Shown: positions 9,276 through 18,280, counted from the first letter of the stretch. The stretch: DNA of 64,000 nucleotides from Mucilaginibacter sp. L3T2-6 (GCF_030519355.1 NZ_JAUMKC010000001.1:186001-250000), one strand, 5' to 3'. Made by a program: numbers and translations. The notes: a model not told the origin generated them from the sequence alone.

Positions 9276-9983
9276 ATGAAAGTTGAAATTTGGAGCGATG
9301 TAATGTGCCCGTTCTGCTATATCGGCAAGCGCAGGTTTGAAGAAGCGTTGCAGCATTTTGAGCACAAAAACGAGATTGAGATAGAATGGAAAAGCTTTCA
9401 GCTTAACCCGGATTTAGAGACAGATCCCCACATCAGCATAAACCAATACCTGGCCGACCGGAAAGGCTGGACCGTAGATCATGCCCGCCAGATGAATGAC
9501 CATGTTACCAAAATGGCAGCGGAGGCCGGTTTGACTTATAACTTGGATAAGGCTATAGTGGCCAATAGCTTTAAGGCGCATCGCTTTAGCCACCTGGCTA
9601 AAAAGCACGGACTGGGTGTTGAGGCTGAGGAGGCATTGTTTAAAGCATATTTTACCGATAGCAAAAACATCGATGATAATAAAGTGCTGGCGGAGCTGGG
9701 AAAACAAATAGGTCTTGATGCTGCCGAAGTGGAGCATGTTTTAAACAGCGACGCGTATGCCGATGATGTACGGCATGATATTGATACTGCGCAATACCTG
9801 GGCGTACAGGGCGTGCCGTTTTTTGTGCTGAATAATAAATATGCGGTGTCGGGCGCACAGGCGGTGCCGGTCTTTGAACAATCACTGGCAAAGGCATTTG
9901 GCGAATGGCAGCAGGAAAATCAAAAACCACGGTTAGAGATCATCGGGGGCCCGTCGTGTACGCCGGATGGTGATTGCAAATAA
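9276..9983 (+). CDS. DsbA-family oxidoreductase (FrnE-like)
   Basis: This 235-residue thioredoxin-fold protein carries a CPFC active site at residues 11-14, followed by YIGKRRFEEAL, and a cis-proline loop in GVQGVPFFVLNNKYAVSGAQ. These features identify the FrnE / polyketide-biosynthesis DsbA group. There is no signal peptide, so it is cytoplasmic. FrnE relatives act as disulfide isomerases in stress resistance in other bacteria; its role here is unknown. The C-terminal tail has an extra CTPDGDC pair of cysteines, also seen in this subfamily. The start at 9276 is fixed by the family N-terminus. Confidence 0.9.
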   Translation: MKVEIWSDVMCPFCYIGKRRFEEALQHFEHKNEIEIEWKSFQLNPDLETDPHISINQYLADRKGWTVDHARQMNDHVTKMAAEAGLTYNLDKAIVANSFKAHRFSHLAKKHGLGVEAEEALFKAYFTDSKNIDDNKVLAELGKQIGLDAAEVEHVLNSDAYADDVRHDIDTAQYLGVQGVPFFVLNNKYAVSGAQAVPVFEQSLAKAFGEWQQENQKPRLEIIGGPSCTPDGDCK

Positions 9984-10055
9984 CCTCCGGAATGTAACCT
10001 ATGATGTCCGAAATTCGTATTGGGGAATCTTAACCCGGACAATTGATACGACCAT

Positions 10056-10574
10056 ATGAGAACATTTTACCTTAAGCTGTTTTTTGCATTTTCTATAGCC
10101 TGCACTATTGCCTCGTGCAAACTGGATGCGCCTGTTTATCCATCGGGGGCACAAAGTGGTAGTAACGGGAATACGCAGCCGGGAAATGATGGCAATGGCC
10201 TTCCGATTGGCGCAGCCAGCAATATCCAGGTTAAGATCGGCAATATTACCTACATTTTTAACAATGCAGCTACCTATAATGTGCTCCCGGTTGGTACGCC
10301 GGGCTTTGCCAACGGACAAACAACGCTGGCTGCTGAAGGCCAAACGGCTGAAGACAAAGGCATATTGGTATTTCCATCTGCCACCACGGGAACTTTTGAT
10401 TTATCAGATATGGAAGCCGGTAATTTTAAAATCGACCTTACCGCTCAGGCTAAAATAAAGGTTACAGCGCTAAGCGAAACCAATACCCAGGGCACCTTTA
10501 GCTGCGATATGGTTGATAAAAGCAGCAATAAAGTCTACACTCACTGCCTTGGGTCGTTCAACATCAATAAATAA
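10056..10574 (+). CDS. Uncharacterised lipoprotein
   Basis: A lipoprotein signal peptide is clear: a hydrophobic core followed by the lipobox IASC, with the modified cysteine at residue 21. It is followed by a low-complexity Gly/Asn/Ser linker (SGSNGNTQPGNDGNG). The remaining 120 residues look like the small beta-rich lipoproteins (DUF6252-like) of this phylum, ending in GTFSCDMVDKSSNKVY and GSFNI. The assignment to that family is tentative. It stands alone, with no neighbour suggesting a role. Confidence 0.65.
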   Translation: MRTFYLKLFFAFSIACTIASCKLDAPVYPSGAQSGSNGNTQPGNDGNGLPIGAASNIQVKIGNITYIFNNAATYNVLPVGTPGFANGQTTLAAEGQTAEDKGILVFPSATTGTFDLSDMEAGNFKIDLTAQAKIKVTALSETNTQGTFSCDMVDKSSNKVYTHCLGSFNINK

Positions 10575-10650
10575 TATACCTGCTACAGCCTTGTTATTTA
10601 ATATTTAAGTAAAGATTATCACTGACCTTTTAAATCATTATAAATTAGCC

Positions 10651-10658
10651 TACATTTG
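10651..10658 (+). promoter_or_regulatory. Putative -7 element TACATTTG for the MFS gene
   Basis: TACATTTG fits TAnnTTTG. Its predicted start of transcription would fall at about 10665, at the left edge of the palindrome 10663-10699. The -33 position reads CTTTTAA rather than TTG. Confidence 0.45.
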
Positions 10659-10662
10659 TGTT

Positions 10663-10699
10663 AACAATACTAAGTGTATATTTTACACTTAGTATTGTT
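10663..10699. promoter_or_regulatory. 16-bp perfect inverted repeat, operator or 5' mRNA hairpin
   Basis: AACAATACTAAGTGTA (10663-10678) and TACACTTAGTATTGTT (10684-10699) are exact reverse complements around the 5-base loop TATTT. The element lies between the -7 box and the MFS start at 10707, and no T-run follows. It could be the binding site of a dimeric repressor or a hairpin at the 5' end of the message. Confidence 0.6.
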
Positions 10700-10706
10700 T
10701 AAATAC

Positions 10707-11885
10707 ATGGCTGAAACGATAAGTATAAAACCTGTCCATACCCGCAGAACCCTCCGCATAGCTGTAGGAGTTTTGTTTTTTATGGCCGGATTATGCTTTT
10801 CCAGCTGGGCATCGCGTATAGCAACTGTACAGCAAAATTTGGGCTTAACTGATGCTGCCCTGGGCGCAGTATTGTTTTCTTTACCGGTAGGATTGATGTT
10901 ATCCCTGCCTTTCTCAGGTTGGGCCATTACGAAAATAGGCAGTAAAAAAGTGCTGCTGAGCGCCATCGTTGTATACGGCATATTCCTTAGCTGCCTTGGT
11001 TTAGCAGAAAATACTTTTCAATTGATAATCTGCCTGGTTTGTTTTGGTTTTGCAAGTAATGCGGTCAATATCTCGGTTAACACGCAGGCCGTCGCCACGG
11101 AACGCATGTATGAACGGCCTATTATGGCATCGTTCCATGGTCTTTGGAGCCTGGCCGGTTTTGTCGGGGCGGGCATCGGCACAGCGATGATTGCCAACCA
11201 TATCAATCCTTTTCGTCATTTTATTACCGTGCTGGTTATCCTGGCAACCGGAGTGGCTGTTGCCTCCAGATACCTGGTTGATGATACCGGAGTAGCCCCC
11301 CGGGATAAAAAGGCGGTCAGTATCTCCCTTCGCGAACGTCTGAAGCAGATGATGCCGTTGCTCACGCTGGGCAGCATTGCTTTTTGTTCCATGATCTGCG
11401 AGGGCGCTATGTTCGACTGGAGCGTTATCTACTTCAAAAAGGTAGTTGTTGCCCCCATAGCTTTACAGGGTGCGGGTTTTACTGCATTTATGCTCACCAT
11501 GGCAAGCGGCAGGTTCGTAGCTGATTTATTTGCAGGTCGTTTCGGTTTAAAACGTACGTTGCAGGTAAGCGGTTCATTAACCCTGACCGGTTTGCTTATA
11601 GCTGTTATCTTTCCTCACTTATATACAGCCATGGCTGGCTTTATGCTGGTAGGCGTTGGTGTGTCATCGGTAGTGCCAATGGTTTACAGCGCTGCAGGCA
11701 GGTCGAAGACTATGTCGGCGGGAGTTGCACTTGCTGCAGTCTCTACAATAGGCTTTATCGGCTTCCTGGTTGGCCCGCCGGTAATTGGGTTCATAGCCGG
11801 GTTGGCCACTTTAAGGGCATCTTTCGTGTTTATCGCCATTATGGGCATGAGCGTAGTGATATTGTCTACACGCGCTAAGCTATAA
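10707..11885 (+). CDS. MFS transporter, YbjJ-like
   Basis: This 12-helix major facilitator of 392 residues resembles E. coli YbjJ. It has the shared motifs SSWASRIATVQ in the first helix region, NISVNTQAVA, and a conserved ASFHGLWSLAGFVGAGIG. The longer frame opens at 10674 inside the palindrome, so MAETISIK at 10707 is preferred. A paralogue lies at 39313-40509 with the same motifs (WASRIPTI, SINTQGVA, FHGVWSLAGFAGAG). The substrate is unknown; the family is often annotated as sugar or drug carriers. No regulator gene is adjacent, although the upstream palindrome implies control. Confidence 0.85.
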   Translation: MAETISIKPVHTRRTLRIAVGVLFFMAGLCFSSWASRIATVQQNLGLTDAALGAVLFSLPVGLMLSLPFSGWAITKIGSKKVLLSAIVVYGIFLSCLGLAENTFQLIICLVCFGFASNAVNISVNTQAVATERMYERPIMASFHGLWSLAGFVGAGIGTAMIANHINPFRHFITVLVILATGVAVASRYLVDDTGVAPRDKKAVSISLRERLKQMMPLLTLGSIAFCSMICEGAMFDWSVIYFKKVVVAPIALQGAGFTAFMLTMASGRFVADLFAGRFGLKRTLQVSGSLTLTGLLIAVIFPHLYTAMAGFMLVGVGVSSVVPMVYSAAGRSKTMSAGVALAAVSTIGFIGFLVGPPVIGFIAGLATLRASFVFIAIMGMSVVILSTRAKL

Positions 11886-11943
11886 TTCATCCATTTTGAG
11901 CGTGCAGGTTAGCTGATTTAACACACGGGCTGCTGAATAGCCG

Positions 11944-12216
11944 TCAATCCCCGCCTTCCAGATCTTTCTTTTCCGGATTTAAAACATATTCAAAATTCTC
12001 GTGACCATTATGAAAACAGAATTTCAGTCGCTCGTGCGGTTCATTGATGTCTTATGACATAGCTGCTAATGTCGATGGCAGGTTGTCCTTTATCAGTTTC
12101 AGATCGGTTACATGCGGCATTTCGACGTAAATGTTTTCATTTTGCGGCACTATTTTCCAGCCGGGAATGTTTGCCGCTTTTAAAAGATCAATCCATTTTT
12201 GCTGATATGGGTTCAT
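11944..12216 (-). pseudogene. Small gene interrupted by an in-frame stop
   Basis: Reading the minus strand from an ATG at 12216 gives 54 codons beginning MNPYQQKWIDLLKAANIPGW, then TAA at 12052-12054. The same frame stays open for 35 more codons (DINEPHERLKFCF, ending NPEKKDLEGGD) and stops with TGA at 11944-11946. Both halves read like ordinary soluble protein, so the parent gene was probably about 90 codons long. It occupies most of the 548-bp gap between the MFS and carboxylase genes. The family is not recognised. Alternatives are two separate short genes or a sequencing error. Confidence 0.5.
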
Positions 12217-12434
12217 GGCGTTGGGTTTATCTATAAAAGCGGGCAGGCATAAAATAGTTTTATTTTTTATGATTCAATGATGAATATAATGATACCGTTT
12301 GGATGGCCTTGCTGTATTAAATCAGCGTCATCCTCGAAATCAGCAAACATCTGCGATCTAAAATCAGTGTAATCATACTTAAATCGATGGAATCAAAAAT
12401 TAAAATTCCCATATTGCGTTCATAAATCTGAATT

Positions 12435-13976
12435 GTGGATAGCAAGATCAACTTATTAAATCAAAAGCGTAGCGAGGCCCTTATGGGCGGTGGTCAGGCA
12501 CGCATCGAAAGTCAGCATAAAAAAGGAAAGCTTACAGCGCGTGAGCGTCTGCATTTTTTATTAGATGAGGGATCGTTCCAGGAAATCGGTATGCTGGTTT
12601 CGCACCGGTCGACTGATTTTGACATGGAAAAGGAAAAATACCCGGGCGACGGCGTAGTAACCGGCTACGGAACCGTGAATGGGCGTTTGGTGTACGTTTT
12701 CTCCCAGGATTTTACTGTATTTGGCGGTTCCCTTTCAGAGACACATGCAGAGAAAATCTGTAAAATAATGGACCTTGCCATGAAGAACGGCGCACCCGTT
12801 ATCGGTCTGAACGATTCCGGTGGCGCGCGCATACAGGAAGGGGTGGTATCGCTGGGCGGCTATGCAGATATATTTTACCGCAATACGATGGCGTCAGGCG
12901 TAGTACCGCAGATATCGGCAATTCTCGGCCCTTGTGCAGGCGGTGCGGTATATTCACCTGCCATTACCGATTTTATACTGATGGTAGAGCATACCAGCTA
13001 TATGTTTGTTACCGGCCCCAATGTGGTAAAAACCGTTACACACGAGATAGTGACCAGCGAGGAGCTCGGCGGCGCTGATACCCACGCCACCAAATCGGGC
13101 GTTACGCATTTTGCCTGCGCTAACGAGATTGAAGCCATACAAAATATAAAAAGGCTGTTAAGCTACATGCCGCAAAATTGCGAGGACAATGCGCCGCGAT
13201 TGCCTTATGAAATAAAAAACGAATCGAGAGAAGGGCTTAATAGCATCATGCCTGAAAATGCTTCGCAGCCTTATGATATCAGGGACGTCATTAATAACGT
13301 GATAGACGAAGGCTCTTTCATGGAGGTGCACAAAGATTTCGCGGAAAATATAGTAGTGGGCTTTGCACGGCTCGCCGGCCGTAGCATTGGTATTGTAGCA
13401 AATCAGCCGGCATTCCTGGCAGGTGTGCTTGATATTCATTCATCGACCAAGGGAGCGAGGTTTGTGCGTTTTTGCGATAGTTTTAATATCCCGCTGCTGG
13501 TGTTTGAGGATGTCCCTGGCTTTTTACCGGGCACCGATCAGGAATGGAATGCCATTATTACCAACGGTGCGAAACTGCTTTATGCGTTTTGCGAGGCTAC
13601 GGTGCCGCGTATTACTGTTATTACCCGTAAAGCCTATGGCGGCGCTTATGATGTGATGAACTCAAAGCACATTGGAGCGGATATGAACTTTGCCTGGCCA
13701 TCTGCGGAAATTGCGGTGATGGGTGCGAAAGGCGCCGCGGAAATTATCTTTAAAAGAGAAATTAGCTCCGCAGCAGATCCGGAAGCCAAATGGCGCGAAA
13801 AAGAACAACAATATGCCGACATCTTTGCTAACCCTTATCGCGCTGCCGAGCGCGGTTTTATAGATGAGGTGATTGAGCCGGCGGAAACAAGGATTAAGCT
13901 TATTCACGCATTTAAAATGCTGGAAAATAAAGTGGTAAATAACCCGAAGAAGAAACATGGGAATATCCCGTTATAG
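12435..13976 (+). CDS. Acyl-CoA (propionyl/methylcrotonyl-type) carboxylase beta subunit
   Basis: This is a full-length 513-residue carboxyltransferase. The enzyme transfers carboxybiotin to an acyl-CoA, usually propionyl-CoA, in the PccB group. Visible marks are [18 protein letters not shown], the oxyanion-hole segments [16 protein letters not shown] and [12 protein letters not shown], and the C-terminal [17 protein letters not shown]. Translation appears to start at GTG (12435); no ATG fits the family N-terminus. The biotin carboxylase and carrier subunits are not adjacent, so they must be encoded elsewhere, which is common in this phylum. Methylmalonyl-CoA decarboxylase alpha is a close alternative. 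Confidence 0.9.
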   Translation: MDSKINLLNQKRSEALMGGGQARIESQHKKGKLTARERLHFLLDEGSFQEIGMLVSHRSTDFDMEKEKYPGDGVVTGYGTVNGRLVYVFSQDFTVFGGSLSETHAEKICKIMDLAMKNGAPVIGLNDSGGARIQEGVVSLGGYADIFYRNTMASGVVPQISAILGPCAGGAVYSPAITDFILMVEHTSYMFVTGPNVVKTVTHEIVTSEELGGADTHATKSGVTHFACANEIEAIQNIKRLLSYMPQNCEDNAPRLPYEIKNESREGLNSIMPENASQPYDIRDVINNVIDEGSFMEVHKDFAENIVVGFARLAGRSIGIVANQPAFLAGVLDIHSSTKGARFVRFCDSFNIPLLVFEDVPGFLPGTDQEWNAIITNGAKLLYAFCEATVPRITVITRKAYGGAYDVMNSKHIGADMNFAWPSAEIAVMGAKGAAEIIFKREISSAADPEAKWREKEQQYADIFANPYRAAERGFIDEVIEPAETRIKLIHAFKMLENKVVNNPKKKHGNIPL

Positions 13977-14017
13977 TTAATTAGAGGTTAAAAAGACCAG
14001 AGATTAGTTATTTCAAG

Positions 14018-14464
14018 ATGGAAGATCATTCTGAAATCTCAATTGAGCAGATCAGGCCCGAAGCTACCTGGCAATTAAGGCGGGATTTGCTGTATCCTAC
14101 AGCTATGAGGCACGACATGGAGATGCCGGAAGACATTGACGGCATCCATTTTGGTGCATTCAGGGATAACAGGCTGGCTGGAGTCGTTTCGTTATTCCAG
14201 GACGGAACTGAATTCCAATTCCGCAAGCTTGCCGTGGCTGCCGATATGCAGCACGCGGGTATAGGCAGCAGACTGGTGGCTTATGTTATTAATTACGCAA
14301 AAGAAAACGGAGGCACACGCATTTGGTGTAATGCCCGCCTGGAAGCAACCGGTTTTTACCTGAAGCAGGGCTTTAAGCAAACCGGTAACCTCTTCACCCG
14401 GAGAGGTATTGATTATGAAATAGTGGAAAAACCGCTCACTCCCGCTTCAGGTCATACAGAATAG
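14018..14464 (+). CDS. GNAT-family N-acetyltransferase
   Basis: This 148-residue protein has the GNAT acetyl-CoA site. The beta-4 strand (FQFRKLAVAADMQHAGIGSRLV) carries the Q-x-x-G-I-G-S pyrophosphate-binding loop, and ATGFYLKQGFKQTG forms the last motif. The N-terminal part (RPEATWQLRRDLLYP) is typical of the ElaA-like small GNATs. The acceptor substrate is unknown. Its 3' end overlaps the convergent lipoprotein gene by 29 bp (14436-14464). Confidence 0.85.
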   Translation: MEDHSEISIEQIRPEATWQLRRDLLYPTAMRHDMEMPEDIDGIHFGAFRDNRLAGVVSLFQDGTEFQFRKLAVAADMQHAGIGSRLVAYVINYAKENGGTRIWCNARLEATGFYLKQGFKQTGNLFTRRGIDYEIVEKPLTPASGHTE

Positions 14465-15341
14465 CCGTAGCAAACTGGTTAACATATAAATCGGATGATT
14501 GCTGCGCCAAGTCCATAGCAGCATCAATATCTCCCTCGGCTTCATAAACTACCGCCAGGTTATAAGCAGCTTTGCTGGCGCGGTGTTTATCCTTGTCCTG
14601 TAAAAATGGTTGAAGCAGGCTGTCGGCCTTATCAAAGTTTTGCGCCAGTATTTCCTTTACTGCCGGTATCAAAAAGTCATCATTATATAAAGGCCTGTTA
14701 TTGGTGATGGTGTACGGGAAATAGTCCTGCAGGGCATTTTGCACGGCATGTTCAGTGGCTCCATTAATGGCCGCCTTATTCCGGCCGACTGAAGGCTGAA
14801 AAATAATGGCCGCCAATAAACCATTATAAGGCTCGTCAGATTTGGGATCGTTTGCCGCGCCGTTTAGCTTTTTATAATACACCCCATTGCTCTCATACAG
14901 AAGGAAATTTACGCTGACGTTAGTATCGTAGTAAGTAGTTGAGTTGCTGATATCGCTTATTCCTATGCCGGCGCTGAAATTCTTCAGCACCAGTACGTAG
15001 TCAGCCTTGTATTTTTTGGCGATCAGCTTTACCGAACCGGTATCGGGCTTCAAATCTGCTGAGTCAGCCAGGTTTATAGTTTTAACATGCTGTAGCTGCT
15101 CTAACTGAATACCAGCTGATTTAATAGCAGTGTAGGCCCCCGCTTTAATGGCCGCCAGCTTTTTCTTATTTCCGATTTTTAGCGCATTTGCATCAAATTG
15201 GTTAACCAGGGCTATGGTTGTGGTATCTTTGTTAAAATAATAGCGCGGCGTATACTTAACCGGTACAGAAACATATAGCGGGGTCTCGCAGGAGGCCAGG
15301 AATAACAGGGAGACGACAAGTAACGGCGATAATAGCTTCAT
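14436..15341 (-). CDS. Lipoprotein with C-terminal TPR-like repeats (DUF6340-like)
   Basis: Residues 1-18 form a lipoprotein signal with lipobox LASC. A central 150-residue domain (TTTIALVNQFDANAL, then YKADYVLVLKNFSAG) looks like the DUF6340 lipoproteins of Bacteroidota, a tentative match. The C-terminal 70 residues form two helix pairs (AKSKAAYNLAVVYEAEGDIDAAMDLA-type) reading as a TPR. It is likely outer-membrane anchored and periplasmic. The gene is preceded by the minus-strand hairpin/RNA motif at 15421-15467. Confidence 0.65.
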   Translation of the reverse strand: MKLLSPLLVVSLLFLASCETPLYVSVPVKYTPRYYFNKDTTTIALVNQFDANALKIGNKKKLAAIKAGAYTAIKSAGIQLEQLQHVKTINLADSADLKPDTGSVKLIAKKYKADYVLVLKNFSAGIGISDISNSTTYYDTNVSVNFLLYESNGVYYKKLNGAANDPKSDEPYNGLLAAIIFQPSVGRNKAAINGATEHAVQNALQDYFPYTITNNRPLYNDDFLIPAVKEILAQNFDKADSLLQPFLQDKDKHRASKAAYNLAVVYEAEGDIDAAMDLAQQSSDLYVNQFATAILYDLKRE

Positions 15342-15420
15342 GATCTAATTGGATGCAAATAACGGCGAAAAGTTTAAACGGGCGCTTAACTATTCTTCAT
15401 AAAAAAGTAGCGCCCGGGAA

Positions 15421-15467
15421 CAAAAAAATCAGCCCGTCGCTCAAACGGGCTGATCTAACTAACTAAA
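15421..15467 (-). ncRNA. Candidate small RNA motif, locus 1 (TTTAGTT box, TGAG-loop hairpin, U-run)
   Basis: On the minus strand, TCAGTTTAGTTAGTTAG is followed by a perfect 10-bp stem (ATCAGCCCGT / ACGGGCTGAT, 15428-15454) with loop TTGAGCG, then seven U. No minus-strand gene lies upstream to be terminated; the neighbour at 15659 diverges. A CACCTTTGC -7-like box is read on the minus strand near 15500, so a transcript of roughly 70 nt is plausible. The same order of elements occurs at 31571-31619 and 53568-53643. Confidence 0.45.
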
Positions 15468-15615
15468 CTGACCTTATTATTGAAAAAATTTACTCGCTGC
15501 AAAGGTGAGGTTGTAATATAAAGCTTGTGTTAAGAAATTGATAAATGTTAGGAGTTGGGTTTAATCCGGTCCCATTCAGACTTTACCTGACTTTCGGACT
15601 TTCCCGACTAAATAC

Positions 15616-15623
15616 TATATTTG
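15616..15623 (+). promoter_or_regulatory. Putative -7 element TATATTTG
   Basis: TATATTTG matches TAnnTTTG and lies 36 bp before the ATG at 15659. This supports that start over the upstream frame opening at 15545. A copy of the GACTTTC-type repeat (15579-15609) sits directly upstream. Confidence 0.45.
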
Positions 15624-15658
15624 CCTTCCCTGTTCAAACAGAGGTATTTAATTATAAT

Positions 15659-16783
15659 ATGGCTAAAAAAACTTCTGAAACAGCCGATGCTCCAAAGCAT
15701 ATCGCTGTTGTAAATGACGCTTCTCTCGAATTTTTCAGGAACTATATAAACAATCCTTCGCCCACCGGTTTTGAGTGGAAAGGACAGCAAATGTGGCTTG
15801 ATTATATCAAACCATACATCGACGAACACTACGTTGATAACTACGGCACCGCGGTAGGTATTATTAATAAAGATGCACCGTATAAAGTGGTTATCGAGGC
15901 CCATGCCGATGAAATTTCGTGGTTTGTAAACTACATCACTAATGATGGATTAATATATGTTATCCGGAACGGTGGCTCAGACCACCAGATAGCGCCATCA
16001 AAACGTGTAGACATTCATACCGATAACGGTGTGGTTAAAGCGGTATTCGGCTGGCCTGCTATACACACCCGTAGCGCCGGCGAAAAGGAAGAAGCCCCGA
16101 CTTTAAAAAACATCTTTTTGGATTGCGGCTGCACCACCAAGGAAGAAGTTGAAAAGCTGGGTATCCATGTGGGCTGCGTAATTACTTACGAGGATGAATT
16201 CATGGTGCTTAATGACCGTTATTATGTAGGCCGTGCGCTGGATAACCGTGCGGGCGGTTTTATGATTGCGGAAGTAGCTCGTTTATTAAAAGAAAACAAA
16301 AAGAAACTGCCGTTCGGCCTGTATATCGTTAACGCAGTACAGGAAGAAATCGGTCTTCGCGGCGCCGAAATGATCGCTCATCATATCAAACCGAACGTGG
16401 CGATAGTAACTGATGTTACCCATGATACCCAGACGCCCATGATCAACAAAATCACGCAGGGCGATCTTGCCTGTGGTAAAGGTCCGGTGGTGTCATACGC
16501 TCCGGCGGTTCAAAACAACCTCAATAAATTGCTGATCGAGTCTGCACAAAAGGCGAATATACCCTTCCAGCGCCAGGCGTCGTCACGTTCAACGGGTACT
16601 GATACCGATGCGTTTGCCTATTCTAATGATGGTGTGCCTTCAGCCTTAATTTCATTGCCTTTACGTTATATGCACACCACCGTGGAAATGATTCATAAAG
16701 AGGATGTAGATAACGTAATCCGGTTGATCTATGAAACTTTATTGAACATTAAAGCCGGCCAGGATTTCAGGTATATAAAATAA
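15659..16783 (+). CDS. M42-family metallo-aminopeptidase
   Basis: This 374-residue protein belongs to the tetrahedral aminopeptidase / glucanase-like M42 family, which uses two metal ions. The expected ligands are visible: His and Asp in EAHADEISW, the bridging Asp in RALDNRAGG, the catalytic base pair in QEEIGLRGA, Asp in TDVTHDTQ, and a C-terminal His in YMHTTVEMIH. It is cytoplasmic, with no signal peptide. The frame is open from 15545, but MAKKTSE at 15659, preceded by a -7 box, is preferred. It probably degrades peptides; a standalone gene. Confidence 0.9.
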   Translation: MAKKTSETADAPKHIAVVNDASLEFFRNYINNPSPTGFEWKGQQMWLDYIKPYIDEHYVDNYGTAVGIINKDAPYKVVIEAHADEISWFVNYITNDGLIYVIRNGGSDHQIAPSKRVDIHTDNGVVKAVFGWPAIHTRSAGEKEEAPTLKNIFLDCGCTTKEEVEKLGIHVGCVITYEDEFMVLNDRYYVGRALDNRAGGFMIAEVARLLKENKKKLPFGLYIVNAVQEEIGLRGAEMIAHHIKPNVAIVTDVTHDTQTPMINKITQGDLACGKGPVVSYAPAVQNNLNKLLIESAQKANIPFQRQASSRSTGTDTDAFAYSNDGVPSALISLPLRYMHTTVEMIHKEDVDNVIRLIYETLLNIKAGQDFRYIK

Positions 16784-16886
16784 TTAACGCCTGTTGAAAA
16801 ACATTTACCCGGTTACTGCATTATTTATCGGGAATGTTAATATAAAAATGTCATATTTACATTTATAAATTGTGCCCGAAAGAATT

Positions 16887-17789
16887 ATGAAACCTACATT
16901 ACTAATATTGGCCGCAGGTATGGCCAGCCGCTATGGCAGCATGAAGCAAGTTGACGGCTTTGGCCCTAACGGCGAAACTATTATCGACTATTCAATCTAC
17001 GACGCCATCAAGGCCGGATTCGGAAAAGTAAGCTTTATCATTAAAGAAGAATTCCAGGATAATTTTAAAGCGATTTTCGAGCCGAAACTAAAAGGCCGTA
17101 TAGAAACTGATTACGTCTTCCAAAGCTTCGATTTAAAACCCTTCGGTATAGAGCAGGAGATAGAACGTGCTAAACCATGGGGCACGGCCCATGCGGTTTT
17201 ATCAGCACGTAACCAGGTACACGAACCGTTCTGCGTTATCAACGCCGACGACTTTTACGGGTATGATTCGTTCGAGAAAATGGCGAAGTTTCTGACAACC
17301 GAAGTAAGCGACGATACTTATTCGCTGATTGGTTACCAGATTGACAGAACCTTATCCGACTATGGTACCGTATCTCGTGGCGTTTGTAAAGTGGATGACA
17401 GCGGCAACATGGTTGAAATTAATGAGCGCACCGAAGTTTATTTTAAAGAAGATGGCAGCGTTGCCTATAAAGATGCAACCGGGGAACACCCGCTCAGCAG
17501 CGATACCCGCGTTTCCATGAACTTTTGGGGCTTTACACCGGCCGTTTTTAAACAAAGCGAACCGATGTTTAAAGAATTTGTTGCCGCAAATGCCGAAAAT
17601 CCCAAATCAGAATTTTTTATACCGATTGTTGCCGACAACCTGATAAAAAGCGGGCAGGCATCTTTTAAAGTAATTCCAACTGCATCAAAATGGTTCGGCG
17701 TAACCTATAAGGAAGATAAACCTATCGTACAAAAAAGCATTTCGGAGCTGGTAGCCAATGGCACCTATCCGGCTAATTTGTGGGGGTAG
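16887..17789 (+). CDS. Sugar-phosphate nucleotidyltransferase family protein
   Basis: The N-terminus reads LLILAAGMASRYGSMKQ, the nucleotide-binding loop of NTP-transferases, but with SRYG-MKQ in place of the usual TRLxPxTK. The sugar-site strand FCVINADDFYG supplies the metal-binding aspartates. At 300 residues it has the length of a plain nucleotidyltransferase domain. It should activate a sugar phosphate with an NTP; the sugar cannot be assigned. The ATG at 16887 is preferred over the GTG at 16872. A repeat hairpin follows between this and the convergent ferredoxin gene. Confidence 0.82.
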   Translation: MKPTLLILAAGMASRYGSMKQVDGFGPNGETIIDYSIYDAIKAGFGKVSFIIKEEFQDNFKAIFEPKLKGRIETDYVFQSFDLKPFGIEQEIERAKPWGTAHAVLSARNQVHEPFCVINADDFYGYDSFEKMAKFLTTEVSDDTYSLIGYQIDRTLSDYGTVSRGVCKVDDSGNMVEINERTEVYFKEDGSVAYKDATGEHPLSSDTRVSMNFWGFTPAVFKQSEPMFKEFVAANAENPKSEFFIPIVADNLIKSGQASFKVIPTASKWFGVTYKEDKPIVQKSISELVANGTYPANLWG

Positions 17790-17801
17790 TTTTTAGCTCT
17801 A

Positions 17802-17849
17802 AAGTCTTTAGTCTTGAGTTGATTGTTTTTGACTTAAGACTAAAGACTT
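17802..17849. repeat. AGTCTTTAGTC hairpin repeat between convergent genes, copy C
   Basis: AAGTCTTTAGTCTTGAGT (17802-17819) pairs with ACTTAAGACTAAAGACTT (17832-17849), 18 bp with a single G-T wobble, around a 12-base loop. It lies between two stop codons, so it may act as a bidirectional terminator. Its sequence also matches the dispersed repeat at 3488 and 58887. Confidence 0.55.
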
Positions 17850-17857
17850 CAAACTCA

Positions 17858-18175
17858 TCATTCCTCCCCTCTGATCCTAAACACCATACCGTCCATATCC
17901 TCATTTATCCGTAGCTGACAAGCCAGCCTGCTATCAAAGGAAGCATCTGGTAATGTGTCCAGTAAATCCATTTCCAGATCGCTGGGATGAAAATATTTTT
18001 CGGGGCCTTCTACAACCTGAACATGGCAGGTAGCACATAGGGCCATGCCGCCACAGGTAGCCAGTATGTGGTGGTCTGATGCCTTCAGCACTTCCATCAG
18101 GCTCAGATTTATATCTTCAGGTATTTCAACCGGCCGACGGGTGCCATCGCGGTCTTCTATTGTCAGATTAATCAT
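17858..18175 (-). CDS. 2Fe-2S ferredoxin
   Basis: This 105-residue protein has the plant/adrenodoxin-type cluster ligands C41, C47, C50 and C86 (ATCGGMALCATC and, later, RLACQL). The C-x5-C-x2-C spacing fits the adrenodoxin/Fdx class. It is acidic, as expected for an electron carrier. A ferredoxin-NADP reductase is encoded 170 bp upstream on the same strand, so the two likely form an electron-transfer pair. The downstream acceptor is unknown. Confidence 0.9.
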   Translation of the reverse strand: MINLTIEDRDGTRRPVEIPEDINLSLMEVLKASDHHILATCGGMALCATCHVQVVEGPEKYFHPSDLEMDLLDTLPDASFDSRLACQLRINEDMDGMVFRIRGEE

Positions 18176-18189
18176 GATTCATTTTTATG

Positions 18190-18280
18190 TAGAGATATAA
18201 TACTTGCGTCTCTGAAGAGCAATATGTGGTGCAGGGGTTTTCGTTTGCCTGGTAGCGGGAGACGCGATGCAACCGTCTAC
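18190..18280. repeat. GAGACG-type palindromic repeat remnants
   Basis: The 170-bp gap between the ferredoxin and reductase genes carries TAGAGATATAATACTTGCGTCTCTGA (two parts, 18190-18215) and GGGAGACGCGATGCAACCGTCTAC (18257-18280). These are imperfect versions of a GAGACGCAA...TTGCGTCTC palindrome. I see no gene or clear promoter here. Confidence 0.4.
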
